64,000 nt of DNA from Vagococcus martis (GTDB lineage: Bacteria > Bacillota > Bacilli > Lactobacillales > Vagococcaceae), in NCBI RefSeq assembly GCF_002026305.1, contig NZ_MVAB01000001.1, positions 2,060,001 to 2,124,000 on the forward strand, given 5' to 3'. The notes under the pieces were generated by a model. That model searched no databases. It saw nothing but the letters and a program-made list of their open reading frames with translations, and was not told where the DNA came from. The translations under genes were made by a program, and so were the position numbers. The stretch's first letter is position 1. Each line of letters opens with the position of its first letter. Below, one piece after another: positions 45,127 through 54,012 of this stretch.

Positions 45127-46404
45127 ATGGATAATAATACAAGAAAACTACTCAATTTAACAGATGATTCTCTTATTTTTAATGAGGATTGGTTGTCTCG
45201 CGAAGCGAGAAACAACCGCTCAGTTAACATGATTACAGGAAGATTAGTGAATAAAGATAAGCAATGCAAGAAATGTGGATGTTATCAATCCGTTAAAAAT
45301 GGAACGTATCAAACCATTAGTCAATTGCCTGAAGTTGAACGTCGCCCAACTTATCTAAAACTTCACAGAGAACGTTACCTTTGTAGAAACTGTGGATCAA
45401 CTTTCAGTGCTTCTACTTCTCTAGTAGATGACTATTGTCAAATTTCTAAACAGCTTAAATACCAAATTGCCTTTGACTTAAAAGAGAATCAATCACGTAA
45501 AAAAATCGCAGAATACCACAGTGTCTCTGAAAATACTGTTAAACGTGTGTTAGTATCATTTACGAATAATCAGCAACCTAATTTTAACTTCTTGCCCACA
45601 GCTCTTTGTGTAGATGAGTTTAGCTCTACTTCTGATTGTCATGCTGGAATGAGCTTTATTTGTGCTGATGCGGCATCTAAAAAAATAATCGATATCTTAC
45701 CTGATAAAAGATTGCATAAGTTGGTTTCTTACTTTATGAAGTATTCCAGAAAATCACGTCTAAAAGTAAGATTTTTGGTCATGGACATGAATGCAAGTTA
45801 CGGTCAACTATTAAAAACAGTCTTTCCAAACGCCGAAATCGTTACAGATCGATTTCATATCATTCAACATATTAACCGCTCTTTCAACACCTTAAGAATA
45901 AAAGAAATGAAACAGCTAAAACGCCACAATCAAGAGGAAGGAAAGCAGTATCGAAGATTAAAGCGTTATTGGAAACTCCTTTTAAAGGACAGTTCTGAAT
46001 TAAACTATAAACACTTTTATTATCGTCCTTTATTCAAGAGAAATATGTCATCTACCGAATTGGTAGATGAGTTACTTTCTTATAGTTCTCTATTAAAAAA
46101 AGCGTATCATTTTATGCAAGAATTGAAGTATGCTTATAGAACCAACGATTATGTTTTATTTTTAGAGTTATGTTCAAAGATACCTGTTGAATTACCAAAG
46201 TATTTTAAAGATAAATTCAAGATATTTGGTAAGTTCTCCCAAGGAGTCATGAATGCCTTTAAATACTCCTATTCAAATGGTTTCTTAGAAGGCATTAATA
46301 ATAAAATTAAAGTGATTAAACGTGTGGCCTATGGCTATCGAAACTTTCTACTATTCAAACGACGTATCTTTTTGATTCAAAATCAAGTTTTTCAGGTTAA
46401 ATAA
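45127..46404 (+). CDS. ISL3-family transposase (ISA copy 3)
   Basis: The protein has 425 residues and is almost identical to the copy at 7835-9112. Differences include CGCYQS for CGFDQS in the zinc-binding region and scattered conservative changes. The DDE residues (CVDEFS, TDRFH, FLEGINN) and HTH are intact. RBS AAAGGAG precedes the ATG. Confidence 0.93.
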   Translation: MDNNTRKLLNLTDDSLIFNEDWLSREARNNRSVNMITGRLVNKDKQCKKCGCYQSVKNGTYQTISQLPEVERRPTYLKLHRERYLCRNCGSTFSASTSLVDDYCQISKQLKYQIAFDLKENQSRKKIAEYHSVSENTVKRVLVSFTNNQQPNFNFLPTALCVDEFSSTSDCHAGMSFICADAASKKIIDILPDKRLHKLVSYFMKYSRKSRLKVRFLVMDMNASYGQLLKTVFPNAEIVTDRFHIIQHINRSFNTLRIKEMKQLKRHNQEEGKQYRRLKRYWKLLLKDSSELNYKHFYYRPLFKRNMSSTELVDELLSYSSLLKKAYHFMQELKYAYRTNDYVLFLELCSKIPVELPKYFKDKFKIFGKFSQGVMNAFKYSYSNGFLEGINNKIKVIKRVAYGYRNFLLFKRRIFLIQNQVFQVK

Positions 46405-46505
46405 AAAAGCGAGAGAATTTCTTCCCTCACTTCAATTAATTCTATTTCATTTTTGAGACTTTTTCATCAATATTATTGTCCATCAACACGATTTGACATA
46501 GAGCC

Positions 46506-46540
46506 GAATTTAATCTATCAACACGATTTAGTGTACAGCC
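46506..46540 (-). mobile_element. left-end fragment of an older ISA copy
   Basis: These 35 bases are the ISA left end in inverted orientation (the complement of GGCTGTACACTAAATCGTG and following). The other side of the old copy is at 44969-44994. The fragment ends 7 bases before the yidA stop codon. Confidence 0.85.
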
Positions 46541-46547
46541 GATTTTT

Positions 46548-47366
46548 TTAGTTATCGTTAAGTACCCATTCGTTAATGGCATATGCTACACCATCGTCAT
46601 CGTTTGTTTTGGTGATTTTATCTGCAATATTTTTTACACTCTCTAGAGCATTTCCCATTGCAACCCCAATACCAGCATATTCAATCATAGATAGGTCATT
46701 TTCATTGTCTCCAATGGCCATGACTTCTTCTTGTTTGATATTTAGGTATTGAGCTAATTCTTTAACAGATTCACCCTTAGTTGCTTTAGGGTCAAGTATT
46801 TCTAAGTAGTAAGGAGCACTTTTGACGATTGAAAAACGGTCATAATACTCTTGAGGAATTTTTTTAATCGCTGCGTCAAGAACATCTTCATGATCAATCA
46901 TCATAGCTTTTACAAGTTTGATATCTTTTGTCATGTCATTTACCGGTTTATATTGTAGCGGAATACCAGTAATCATTGCTTCATTAATAGTATATGGACT
47001 AATGTCAGTGTTAGCTGTATACATAGTATCGGCATCTTGAGTATGGAAATGCACACCGAGTTTTCTAGATAAAAGCTCCACATCTTGATAGTCTTCTAAT
47101 GATAATGAATGACGTAAAATGACTTCTTTTGTTCCGGCATTTTGAATCATGCCGCCATTGTAAGTAATAATAAAACTATGGTCATTTTCAAGACCTAATT
47201 CTTTTACTAAATCAATAACCCCAATTGAAGGACGTCCTGTTGTTAAGACAATATCGATTCCTAAATCAGATGCTTTTTTGATTGTTTCTTTCACTTTTGG
47301 TGTTAACTTTCTTTCTGAATTGACCAATGTTCCGTCAATATCTATAGTTACCATTTTAATACCCAA
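46548..47366 (-). CDS. yidA: YidA-like HAD sugar-phosphate phosphatase (Cof family)
   Basis: The protein has 272 residues and closely resembles E. coli YidA from memory. It has HAD motif I DIDGTLVNSE, motif II TTGRP, the ITYNGGMIQ segment, Lys in KGESVKELA and motif IV IGDNENDLSM. The C2B cap is typical. Its likely role is general sugar-phosphate dephosphorylation. The start is TTG at 47366 (gives MGIKMVTID, matching the family); the ATG at 47354 is an alternative. RBS is AAAGGACG. First IS debris lies 7 bases after its stop. Confidence 0.88.
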   Translation of the reverse strand: MGIKMVTIDIDGTLVNSERKLTPKVKETIKKASDLGIDIVLTTGRPSIGVIDLVKELGLENDHSFIITYNGGMIQNAGTKEVILRHSLSLEDYQDVELLSRKLGVHFHTQDADTMYTANTDISPYTINEAMITGIPLQYKPVNDMTKDIKLVKAMMIDHEDVLDAAIKKIPQEYYDRFSIVKSAPYYLEILDPKATKGESVKELAQYLNIKQEEVMAIGDNENDLSMIEYAGIGVAMGNALESVKNIADKITKTNDDDGVAYAINEWVLNDN

Positions 47367-47369
47367 ATA

Positions 47370-48707
47370 TTACACGTCCTTTTTGATTATTTCTCCATTT
47401 TTAATGGAGCTGCTGAATAAATTAATAGAGTCTTCAAATAAAGTATAATTGTCTAACGAATTGGATGCAAGCATTTCATTAGGAAAATAAAAACGTTGAT
47501 CACCTTTGGATTCACCAGCAATTGCTCTAACAAGTTCACTCGCACTAGCTAATTCAATCAATTCCCCATCTGGATAGATAAGTTCAATCTGTGTTTTATT
47601 CTGCGACTTTTCTGGTTTATAAAAATCATAAGGTAAATCAAAACTCGAGTTAATCGCTGTGTAATATCTTTCGTCAAAGCCAACTTTTTCTACTAGTTCT
47701 TGTAACTCAGGTAATAGAATAAAAGTTTCCTTTGAAAATGTTGCTGACTTGAATGGTACACGGTTTAAGAATCGTTTTGATAAATCATTTAAAATGGCAT
47801 CATCTGATTGACTCCAAAGATGGAAGGCTGTTGTTAACACACCATCATCTAAAGCTAAATAATCCTCTAGGTTAAATTCATGTGACAGAAAAGGAACGAG
47901 CAGAGGTGATGCTTTGACAAAGTAATGTTTATTGTCTTGATACAAATCTTGCGCTCGTTGTAGTAAACGATCTAATACCATTTCCATACCACGAGAAACA
48001 GGATGAAAGTAAATTTGCATATACATTTGGTATCGACTAACGATATAGTCTTCAACCGCATGCATTCCGCTAACTTTAAAAACAATTCCACTTTTATGCG
48101 GTCTGATGACACGTAATATACGAGTTAAATCAAAGGTGCCATATTCTGTACCAGTGAAATAAGCATCTCTTAGTAAGTAATCCATTCTATCAGCATCTAT
48201 TTGACTTGAAATGAGCTGGACGACTTGCTTATTTGGATAAGTTTTTGCGATGACACTTGCTACTTTTTCTGGAAAATCATCAGATACTTGGCGTAATATT
48301 TTGTTGATTTCAGTGTCACTAGATGTGATGATATCAACAGTAAGTTGTTCATGATTTGTTTTAAAGATTGATTCAAATGTGTGGGAGTAAGGCCCGTGTC
48401 CTACATCATGTAAAAGGGCTGCACATAACGTGATGAGTCTTTCAGAGTCATCCCAGCCATTTTCACCAAATTCTGCCACATCGTAATTTCTTTTAAAGTA
48501 ATTACAGATACGACGAGTAATTTCATACACACCAAGTGAATGCCCAAAGCGAGAATGTTCGGCTGTATGGAAAGTTAAAGAAGTCGTTCCAAGTTGTTTG
48601 ATTCGTCTCAAACGTTGAAATTCTTTTGCATTGATTAATTCTAATATGATGGGGTGTTCCACTTTTATATCATGATGAATAGGGTCTCTAAATACTTTTT
48701 CAATCAA
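47370..48707 (-). CDS. HD-domain phosphohydrolase, dNTPase-like (EF1143/YwfO family)
   Basis: The protein has 445 residues. The metal-binding HD motifs are His in EHSRFGHSLG, His-Asp in LLHDVGHGPYSHTFE and the later Asp in QIDADRMDYLLRDAYFTG. The family includes E. faecalis EF1143, a dNTP triphosphohydrolase. The start is TTG at 48707, directly after the lipL stop codon, with AAAGGAG 9 bases upstream. It is part of a lipL-HD-yidA operon. Confidence 0.88.
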   Translation of the reverse strand: MIEKVFRDPIHHDIKVEHPIILELINAKEFQRLRRIKQLGTTSLTFHTAEHSRFGHSLGVYEITRRICNYFKRNYDVAEFGENGWDDSERLITLCAALLHDVGHGPYSHTFESIFKTNHEQLTVDIITSSDTEINKILRQVSDDFPEKVASVIAKTYPNKQVVQLISSQIDADRMDYLLRDAYFTGTEYGTFDLTRILRVIRPHKSGIVFKVSGMHAVEDYIVSRYQMYMQIYFHPVSRGMEMVLDRLLQRAQDLYQDNKHYFVKASPLLVPFLSHEFNLEDYLALDDGVLTTAFHLWSQSDDAILNDLSKRFLNRVPFKSATFSKETFILLPELQELVEKVGFDERYYTAINSSFDLPYDFYKPEKSQNKTQIELIYPDGELIELASASELVRAIAGESKGDQRFYFPNEMLASNSLDNYTLFEDSINLFSSSIKNGEIIKKDV

Positions 48708-49562
48708 TTAATTAGTCTCCTTTAAAATAGTCGTGATGCCTTCGTTGCGTTGCTCCATGCGTTTAAACCCTTTATCGTAAGCTTCTTTTAATTCAACAGA
48801 GTCTAAAAACATTTCAAATTGTTGTTGTGCCGTTTCATCAAAAACAAATATTTGACTGATTGCTTCTATTATAAGTGATTTTACTCGTTCGACAGATAGC
48901 TCTTCTAAAAGTAAGTCGGATAAATTTTTCATTGAGTCAGGATTTACTGGTGGGAAAGGCTCTTTTCCGAAATCTTCTTTTAGTCCTGATAGATAGAATT
49001 CTTTCACTAATTCCCCACGTTTTTCTTGATTGCCATTGATACTGATATAAATCATGATACCCAATCCTTTTTTTATACGACGTTGGGCAATACCAGCAAA
49101 TTTCTTTTGATTAATACTTAAATCAAATTCACCTGGACAATATGAGTCAGTTACTTCAAAAGATTCTACAGTAGCATCCCATGAAGATAGGGCATTTGCA
49201 ATAATGTCTTTCATCGTTTCATACCCATGATTAATACTTGTTTGATTAGTAAACTCTTGTGGTAGAATAATCGAAAAATTTAATATTCCTTCATCAGCTA
49301 CCACAGCTAGACCACCAGAATTTCTGACAACTGGATGATAGTCGTTTTTTCTCACAGATTGTATCGCATCATATAGATGTGTTGCCCTGGTATCTTGCAT
49401 ACCTAAGATTAATTCGTTTGTCATGGTCCAAAAATGAATAATAGGAATTTGGTGTTTTCCTGAATAATCAGCCAATATATCAGTCAATATAAATGGATCA
49501 TATTTTTTTTCGTTTGTTAATTGAGGTTGTTTAAATAAAACAACAGGTGATTTTGAAGACAT
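48708..49562 (-). CDS. lipL: octanoyl-[GcvH]:protein N-octanoyltransferase (LipL-like)
   Basis: The protein has 284 residues in the biotin/lipoate ligase fold. It shares with B. subtilis LipL (YwfL) the LGMQDTR, VVRNSGGLAVV and SYCPGEFDLS motifs, the last holding the catalytic Cys that carries the octanoyl group. LipL moves octanoyl from GcvH to lipoyl domains. The start is the ATG at 49562 with AAAGGAG upstream. It is divergent from ywiB. Confidence 0.88.
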   Translation of the reverse strand: MSSKSPVVLFKQPQLTNEKKYDPFILTDILADYSGKHQIPIIHFWTMTNELILGMQDTRATHLYDAIQSVRKNDYHPVVRNSGGLAVVADEGILNFSIILPQEFTNQTSINHGYETMKDIIANALSSWDATVESFEVTDSYCPGEFDLSINQKKFAGIAQRRIKKGLGIMIYISINGNQEKRGELVKEFYLSGLKEDFGKEPFPPVNPDSMKNLSDLLLEELSVERVKSLIIEAISQIFVFDETAQQQFEMFLDSVELKEAYDKGFKRMEQRNEGITTILKETN

Positions 49563-49700
49563 AATGTACAACTCCTTTATATACTTCCTTCATTATACCG
49601 ATTCTCTTGTGAAACGAAAAGGATTTAAGAATAATCACTAAAGTTTGACAAACTACGTGAAAAAGACCAAAATAAATAAAAAAGCAAAGAGGTGGCATGT

Positions 49701-50138
49701 GTGTCTCAACGAGAAAAAACACCAGTTAATATTTTAGTAAAAACAGAAGTAACCCAAGAAGGTGAATTGAAAGAATTTTTAATCGACGTCAATGGTCACA
49801 TGGTTGTGATAAATGATGTCCTTTATTTACGATATGAGGAACTATTGGAAGGCATTGACAAACCAGTGCCAGTCACAATCAAGGTGTTACCAGATGGTGA
49901 TGTGACATTGATTAGGTCTGGAGAAGTGAAAATGAAATTGAACTTTTCTTTTGAAGAAAGAAGAGAAACTACTTATTCAACACCATATGGCATGATGAGT
50001 ATTTCTACTCTCACTAATCACTTACATATCAGTTTAAAAGATAATCCAACTTCAGGTGATATTGCGATTGATTATGATTTGTTTGCGGGGGAAGAAAAAT
50101 TAGGAACGTATCATTTAGTTATAAATTTTACCGCTTAA
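49701..50138 (+). CDS. ywiB: DUF1934 (YwiB-like) beta-barrel protein
   Basis: The protein has about 145 residues, and a calycin-like beta barrel is predicted from the family. It shows EERRETTYSTPYGMMSISTLT and IDYDLFAGEEKLGTYHL, which match DUF1934. Function is unknown. The start is GTG at 49701 with AAGAGGTGGC upstream. In Bacillus it is near argS and rpoE; here rpoE follows directly. Confidence 0.82.
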   Translation: MSQREKTPVNILVKTEVTQEGELKEFLIDVNGHMVVINDVLYLRYEELLEGIDKPVPVTIKVLPDGDVTLIRSGEVKMKLNFSFEERRETTYSTPYGMMSISTLTNHLHISLKDNPTSGDIAIDYDLFAGEEKLGTYHLVINFTA

Positions 50139-50221
50139 TGATATTTTACAAAAATTTTCAATTGCAAAGAAACACTAGTTATTGTATGATAAAGAGTAGA
50201 CTGTGAAAGGACGTGTGTCAG

Positions 50222-50827
50222 TTGGAAATTAAAGCTTTTGAGGGCGTAAATAAAGATGAATTATCGATGATTGAAGTTGCACATGCAATTTTAAATCAAC
50301 GTGGAGACATCATTGATTTTAGTGATTTAGTAAATGAAATCCAAAACTACTTAGAAAAAGCAGATAGTGAAATTCGTGACATTTTGCCGCAATTTTATAC
50401 AGACTTAAACATTGACGGAAGTTTCATTTCTTTAGGAGATAATCGTTGGGGCTTACGTAGTTGGTATCCAATCGATTCAATTGACGAAGAAGTTTCTGGT
50501 GTGGATGAAGATGAAGAAGAAACACCACGTCGTAAAAAACGTAAAAAAGTTAATGCATTTATCGGAATGGACGATGATGCGATTGATTATAACGATGATG
50601 ATCCAGAAGACTTAGACTTAGTTGATCATGATGAAGATGATGATGAGTTGTATGAAGATGAAGAAGATGAAACAAAAGAAATCAAAGAATACACCACTGA
50701 TTTATCAGAAATCGGTGCTGACAATGACGTTGATGACGACGTGCCAGAAGGTGTGGAAGAAGATTTAACTATCGTTGAAGAAGATGATTTGTACGAAGAC
50801 GACGATGAAGACGAAGAAGAATTATAG
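50222..50827 (+). CDS. rpoE: RNA polymerase delta subunit
   Basis: The protein has about 201 residues. The N-terminal globular HARE-HTH domain (about 1-90) includes the [13 protein letters not shown] and [11 protein letters not shown] segments. A basic stretch (RRKKRKK) and a long Asp/Glu-rich disordered tail follow, typical of the delta subunit, which raises transcription specificity and recycling. The start is TTG at 50222; the GTG at 50213 is too close to the RBS (AAAGGA). Confidence 0.92.
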   Translation: MEIKAFEGVNKDELSMIEVAHAILNQRGDIIDFSDLVNEIQNYLEKADSEIRDILPQFYTDLNIDGSFISLGDNRWGLRSWYPIDSIDEEVSGVDEDEEETPRRKKRKKVNAFIGMDDDAIDYNDDDPEDLDLVDHDEDDDELYEDEEDETKEIKEYTTDLSEIGADNDVDDDVPEGVEEDLTIVEEDDLYEDDDEDEEEL

Positions 50828-50831
50828 TAGA

Positions 50832-50857
50832 AAGAGTATCGTTTGATGCTCTTTTTT
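50832..50857 (+). terminator. rpoE terminator
   Basis: The stem AAGAGTATC/GATGCTCTT is followed by a T-run. Confidence 0.75.
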
Positions 50858-50887
50858 GCTTATATATGAAAGAAGAGGAGAATAGTC

Positions 50888-51229
50888 ATGATACATGAAG
50901 TAGTGGATGCGATTATTTTTGTACTAAATGCTTTTTCAGTGATCATTCTATTAGTCGGCGTAGCCAAAGCAATTATTGACTTTATTAAAAATGAAGTTGG
51001 TGGTGGCACTCGAGAAGAAATTTCAGTTAGAAACAACGGCATAAAACGTTATCTGGGCTCATATATTTTATTAAGTTTAGAAGTGCTTATAGCATCAGAT
51101 ATAATTGAAACCATTCTAAATCCATCGACACAAGATATTGTCATTCTTGGAGGGATAGTTGTGATACGCACAGCTATATCATATTTTTTAGGGAAAGAAA
51201 TTGAACAAACACATAAGGAGAAAGGGTAA
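50888..51229 (+). CDS. DUF1622 family membrane protein
   Basis: The protein has 113 residues with three hydrophobic helices (about 3-28, 53-72, 83-102). It has the family pattern (ISVRNNGIKRYLGSYILLSLEVLIASDIIETI). Function is unknown. RBS AGAGGAGAA precedes the ATG. The stop codon is inside the terminator hairpin. It lies in the rpoE-fba interval, where pyrG is expected in Bacillus. Confidence 0.85.
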   Translation: MIHEVVDAIIFVLNAFSVIILLVGVAKAIIDFIKNEVGGGTREEISVRNNGIKRYLGSYILLSLEVLIASDIIETILNPSTQDIVILGGIVVIRTAISYFLGKEIEQTHKEKG

Positions 51230-51249
51230 ATTAACCCTTTCTTTTTTTG
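51219..51249 (+). terminator. terminator overlapping the DUF1622 stop codon
   Basis: The stem GAAAGGGT/ACCCTTTC with loop AAATTA is followed by seven T. Confidence 0.85.
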
Positions 51250-51333
51250 TCGAGCATAAGACTTGAGTTTTAAAATGAAAACCTATACAATTCTAACTAT
51301 ACCAAAATAAAAAAAATTCAAAGGAGAATTGCT

Positions 51334-52812
51334 ATGACAATTGTTAATGACATATACAAAGAATATGAGTTGTTTATTAATGGTGAATGGACAAAAGGTG
51401 TTAAGGGTGAGACAATTGACAGTTTTTCACCAGTAAACGGTGAAAAAATTGGAACATTCGTGGATGCAGTGGATGCAGATGTTGATGCAGCAGTAGTAGC
51501 TGCTCAACAAGCATTGCCAGCTTGGCGTGATTGGTCACTTGTGGATAGAAGTAATCTATTATTAAAAATTGCAGATGTCATTGATGAGAATATGGAGCAT
51601 TTAGCCTATGTAGAGTCTATTGATAACGGCAAACCAATTCGTGAGACTAAAACGGTTGATGTGCCACTTAGTGCAGATCATTTTAGATACTTTGCAGGTG
51701 TTATTCGTAGTGAGGAAGGATCAGCACAAGCGTTAGATAAAGATACCTTAACACTTATCTTAAGAGAACCAATTGGTGTAGTGGGACAAATTATTCCATG
51801 GAATTTTCCAATTCTTATGGCAGCATGGAAATTAGCTCCAGCATTAGCTGCAGGTAATACAATTGTCATCCATCCATCATCTTCAACATCATTAAGTTTA
51901 CTAGAATTAACTAGATTGATTGGTCCCATGTTACCAAAAGGTGTGTTAAATGTGATAACAGGTAAAGGATCTAAGTCAGGAGATTACATGTTACGACATG
52001 AAGGATTTAACAAGTTAGCCTTTACCGGATCAACAGAAGTTGGGTATAAAGTTGCTCGAGCTGCAGCAGATAAATTAATTCCAGCAACACTAGAGCTAGG
52101 TGGAAAATCAGCAAATATTTTCTTTGATGATATGCCATTTGAAAAGGCAGTTGAAGGAGCACAACTTGGTATTTTATTTAACCAAGGGCAAGTATGTTGT
52201 GCAGGCTCTAGAATTTTTGTTCAAGAGGGAATCTATGACAAATTTGTTTCTGAATTGAAAGAAAAATTTGAAGCTGTCGTGGTTGGAGATGCTTTGGATG
52301 AAAATGTCCAAATGGGAGCTCAAGTAAATGAAGGTCAAGTTAATAAAATTTTAGAAGCAGTAGAATTAGGTCGTAAAGAAGGTGCCACGATTTTAACAGG
52401 TGGAAAACGTCTTGATGGTGATTTAGGTAAAGGATGTTATGTGGCACCAACATTATTAACTGACGTAACAAATGACATGGAAGTCGCACAAGAAGAAATA
52501 TTTGGCCCTGTGGCTGTTGTGATCAAGTTTAAAACAATTGATGACGTGATTCAAATGGCAAATGATTCTGAATACGGTTTAGGTGGTGGTGTTTGGACTA
52601 AAAATATTAACACAGCTCTTAAAGTGAGTCGTGGTATGGAGACAGGTCGTGTTTGGGTCAATACATATAATCAAATTCCTGCCGGAGCACCATTTGGTGG
52701 CTATAAAAAATCTGGTATTGGTCGTGAGACGCATAAAGCTATCCTTGATGCGTATAGTCAATTTAAAAATATTTACATTGACACAAAAGAAGCTGGATTC
52801 AATCTTTATTAA
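51334..52812 (+). CDS. NAD(P)-dependent aldehyde dehydrogenase
   Basis: The protein has 492 residues. It shows the ALDH signatures ELGGKSANIFF (general base Glu) and FNQGQVCCAGSR (nucleophilic Cys), the PWNFPILMAAWKLAPALAAGN cofactor-binding segment, and the EEIFGPV and GGYKKSGIGRE motifs. Closest by character to the AldA/acetaldehyde dehydrogenase group. Substrate is not fixed by sequence. RBS AAAGGAGAATTG. It stands alone between DUF1622 and fbaA. Confidence 0.88.
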   Translation: MTIVNDIYKEYELFINGEWTKGVKGETIDSFSPVNGEKIGTFVDAVDADVDAAVVAAQQALPAWRDWSLVDRSNLLLKIADVIDENMEHLAYVESIDNGKPIRETKTVDVPLSADHFRYFAGVIRSEEGSAQALDKDTLTLILREPIGVVGQIIPWNFPILMAAWKLAPALAAGNTIVIHPSSSTSLSLLELTRLIGPMLPKGVLNVITGKGSKSGDYMLRHEGFNKLAFTGSTEVGYKVARAAADKLIPATLELGGKSANIFFDDMPFEKAVEGAQLGILFNQGQVCCAGSRIFVQEGIYDKFVSELKEKFEAVVVGDALDENVQMGAQVNEGQVNKILEAVELGRKEGATILTGGKRLDGDLGKGCYVAPTLLTDVTNDMEVAQEEIFGPVAVVIKFKTIDDVIQMANDSEYGLGGGVWTKNINTALKVSRGMETGRVWVNTYNQIPAGAPFGGYKKSGIGRETHKAILDAYSQFKNIYIDTKEAGFNLY

Positions 52813-52910
52813 AAAAGGACTTTAATAAAATTTTCTGAAAATAACGTCAAAGATTGTGATTTGACTAGCAAAAAAAAGTAAAGAGTGTTAAAATAATGAT
52901 GTTAGTTAAG

Positions 52911-52936
52911 TATCACCTATATCAAATAGAGTGATA
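52911..52936 (+). promoter_or_regulatory. inverted repeat in the fbaA leader
   Basis: TATCAC (52911-52916) and GTGATA (52931-52936) are separated by 14 bases, directly before the fbaA RBS. It could be a repressor site or a weak hairpin. Support is modest. Confidence 0.3.
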
Positions 52937-52957
52937 ACAAATAGGAGGAATTTAATT

Positions 52958-53824
52958 ATGGCATTAGTATCAGCAACAGAAATGTTAAAAAAAGCTAAAG
53001 AGGGTAAATACGCAGTCGGTGCATTCAATACAAACAACTTAGAATGGACTAAAGCTATCTTACAAGGTGCACAAGAATCTAATTCTCCAGTAATGATTCA
53101 AACTTCTATGGGAGCTGCAAAATATATGGGTGGCTACCAAGTATGTTACGATTTAGTTAAAGACTTAATTGACTCAATGGGAATTACAGTTCCAGTAGCA
53201 TTACACTTAGACCATGGTGAATATGAAGATGCATTAAAATGTATCGAAATTGGTTACACATCTGTAATGTTTGATGGTTCTCACTTACCATTTGAAGAAA
53301 ACTTAGAAAAAGCAAAAGATGTTGTTGCTAAAGCTCACGCTAAAGGTGTTTCAGTAGAGTGTGAAGTTGGATCAATCGGTGGAGAAGAAGATGGCGTTAT
53401 TGGTTCTGGTGAATTAGCAGACCCAGCTGAATGTAAAGCAATGTCTGAAACAGGTATTGATTTCTTAGCTGCAGGTATTGGTAACATCCATGGTTCTTAT
53501 CCAGAAAACTGGGCAGGTTTAAGCTTTGATCGTTTAGCTGAAATTGCTGAAGTTATCGACGGAAAACCAATGGTATTACATGGTGGATCTGGTATTCCAT
53601 TAGATCAAATCCAAAAAGCAATCTCTTTAGGCGTGTCAAAAATCAACGTTAATACTGAATGTCAAGAAGTATTTGCAGCTGCAACACGTAAATACATTGA
53701 AGAAGGTAAAGACTTAGAAGGTAAAGGCTTTGACCCTCGTAAATTATTAGCTCCAGGTACTACTGCAGTAACTGAGTTAGTTAAAGAACGTATCCAATGG
53801 TTTGGATCAAACGGTAAAGCATAG
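52958..53824 (+). CDS. fbaA: class II fructose-bisphosphate aldolase
   Basis: This 288-residue zinc enzyme of glycolysis has HLDHGE (His83, Asp85, His86), the GGEEDGV loop, GIGNIHGSYP and LHGGSGI motifs. Length fits the short Firmicute class IIA/B type. The start is the ATG at 52958 with TAGGAGG upstream. fba upstream of murA2-rho-rpmE is the Bacillus/enterococcal order. Highly codon-optimised and probably strongly expressed. Confidence 0.95.
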   Translation: MALVSATEMLKKAKEGKYAVGAFNTNNLEWTKAILQGAQESNSPVMIQTSMGAAKYMGGYQVCYDLVKDLIDSMGITVPVALHLDHGEYEDALKCIEIGYTSVMFDGSHLPFEENLEKAKDVVAKAHAKGVSVECEVGSIGGEEDGVIGSGELADPAECKAMSETGIDFLAAGIGNIHGSYPENWAGLSFDRLAEIAEVIDGKPMVLHGGSGIPLDQIQKAISLGVSKINVNTECQEVFAAATRKYIEEGKDLEGKGFDPRKLLAPGTTAVTELVKERIQWFGSNGKA

Positions 53825-53846
53825 TTATAACATAATGATTTTGAAG

Positions 53847-53877
53847 GAGTGTCTGATTCTATCAGTCACTCTTTTTT
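53847..53877 (+). terminator. fbaA terminator
   Basis: The stem GAGTGTCTGAT/ATCAGTCACTC (one mismatch) with loop TCT is followed by TTTTTT. Confidence 0.8.
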
Positions 53878-53917
53878 GTTTATAAATCTATCAAGTGCTT
53901 TTTTTCGTTTATATAGT

Positions 53918-53983
53918 ATGATAGAATACATTTATATATGAATATGGAAACTTATTTAGCTGCTTATTTTAAGCGGCTTTTTT
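53918..53983 (+). promoter_or_regulatory. murA2 leader with attenuator-like hairpin and a short leader ORF
   Basis: After the fbaA terminator, a promoter-like TATGAT (53918-53923) is followed by a 9-bp stem (53958-53966 with 53970-53978) and six T, a second intrinsic terminator before murA2 (start 54013). A short ORF (ATG 53944, METYLAAYFKRLF, stop TAA) runs through the hairpin but lacks a good RBS. This layout could attenuate murA2 transcription. Confidence 0.5.
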
Positions 53984-54012
53984 AAAGACTAAAGTGAGGT
54001 CAATAATACAAA

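Larger units (their letters stand above)
44995..46505 (+). mobile_element. ISA copy 3, intact, inserted in an older ISA
   Basis: The element is 1511 bp, from GGCTGTACAC to the complement of GGCTCTATGTC. It is flanked by perfect 8-bp repeats GAATTTAA (44987-44994 and 46506-46513). It contains an intact transposase and an inward-facing hairpin terminator (45006-45046) before it. Confidence 0.93.
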
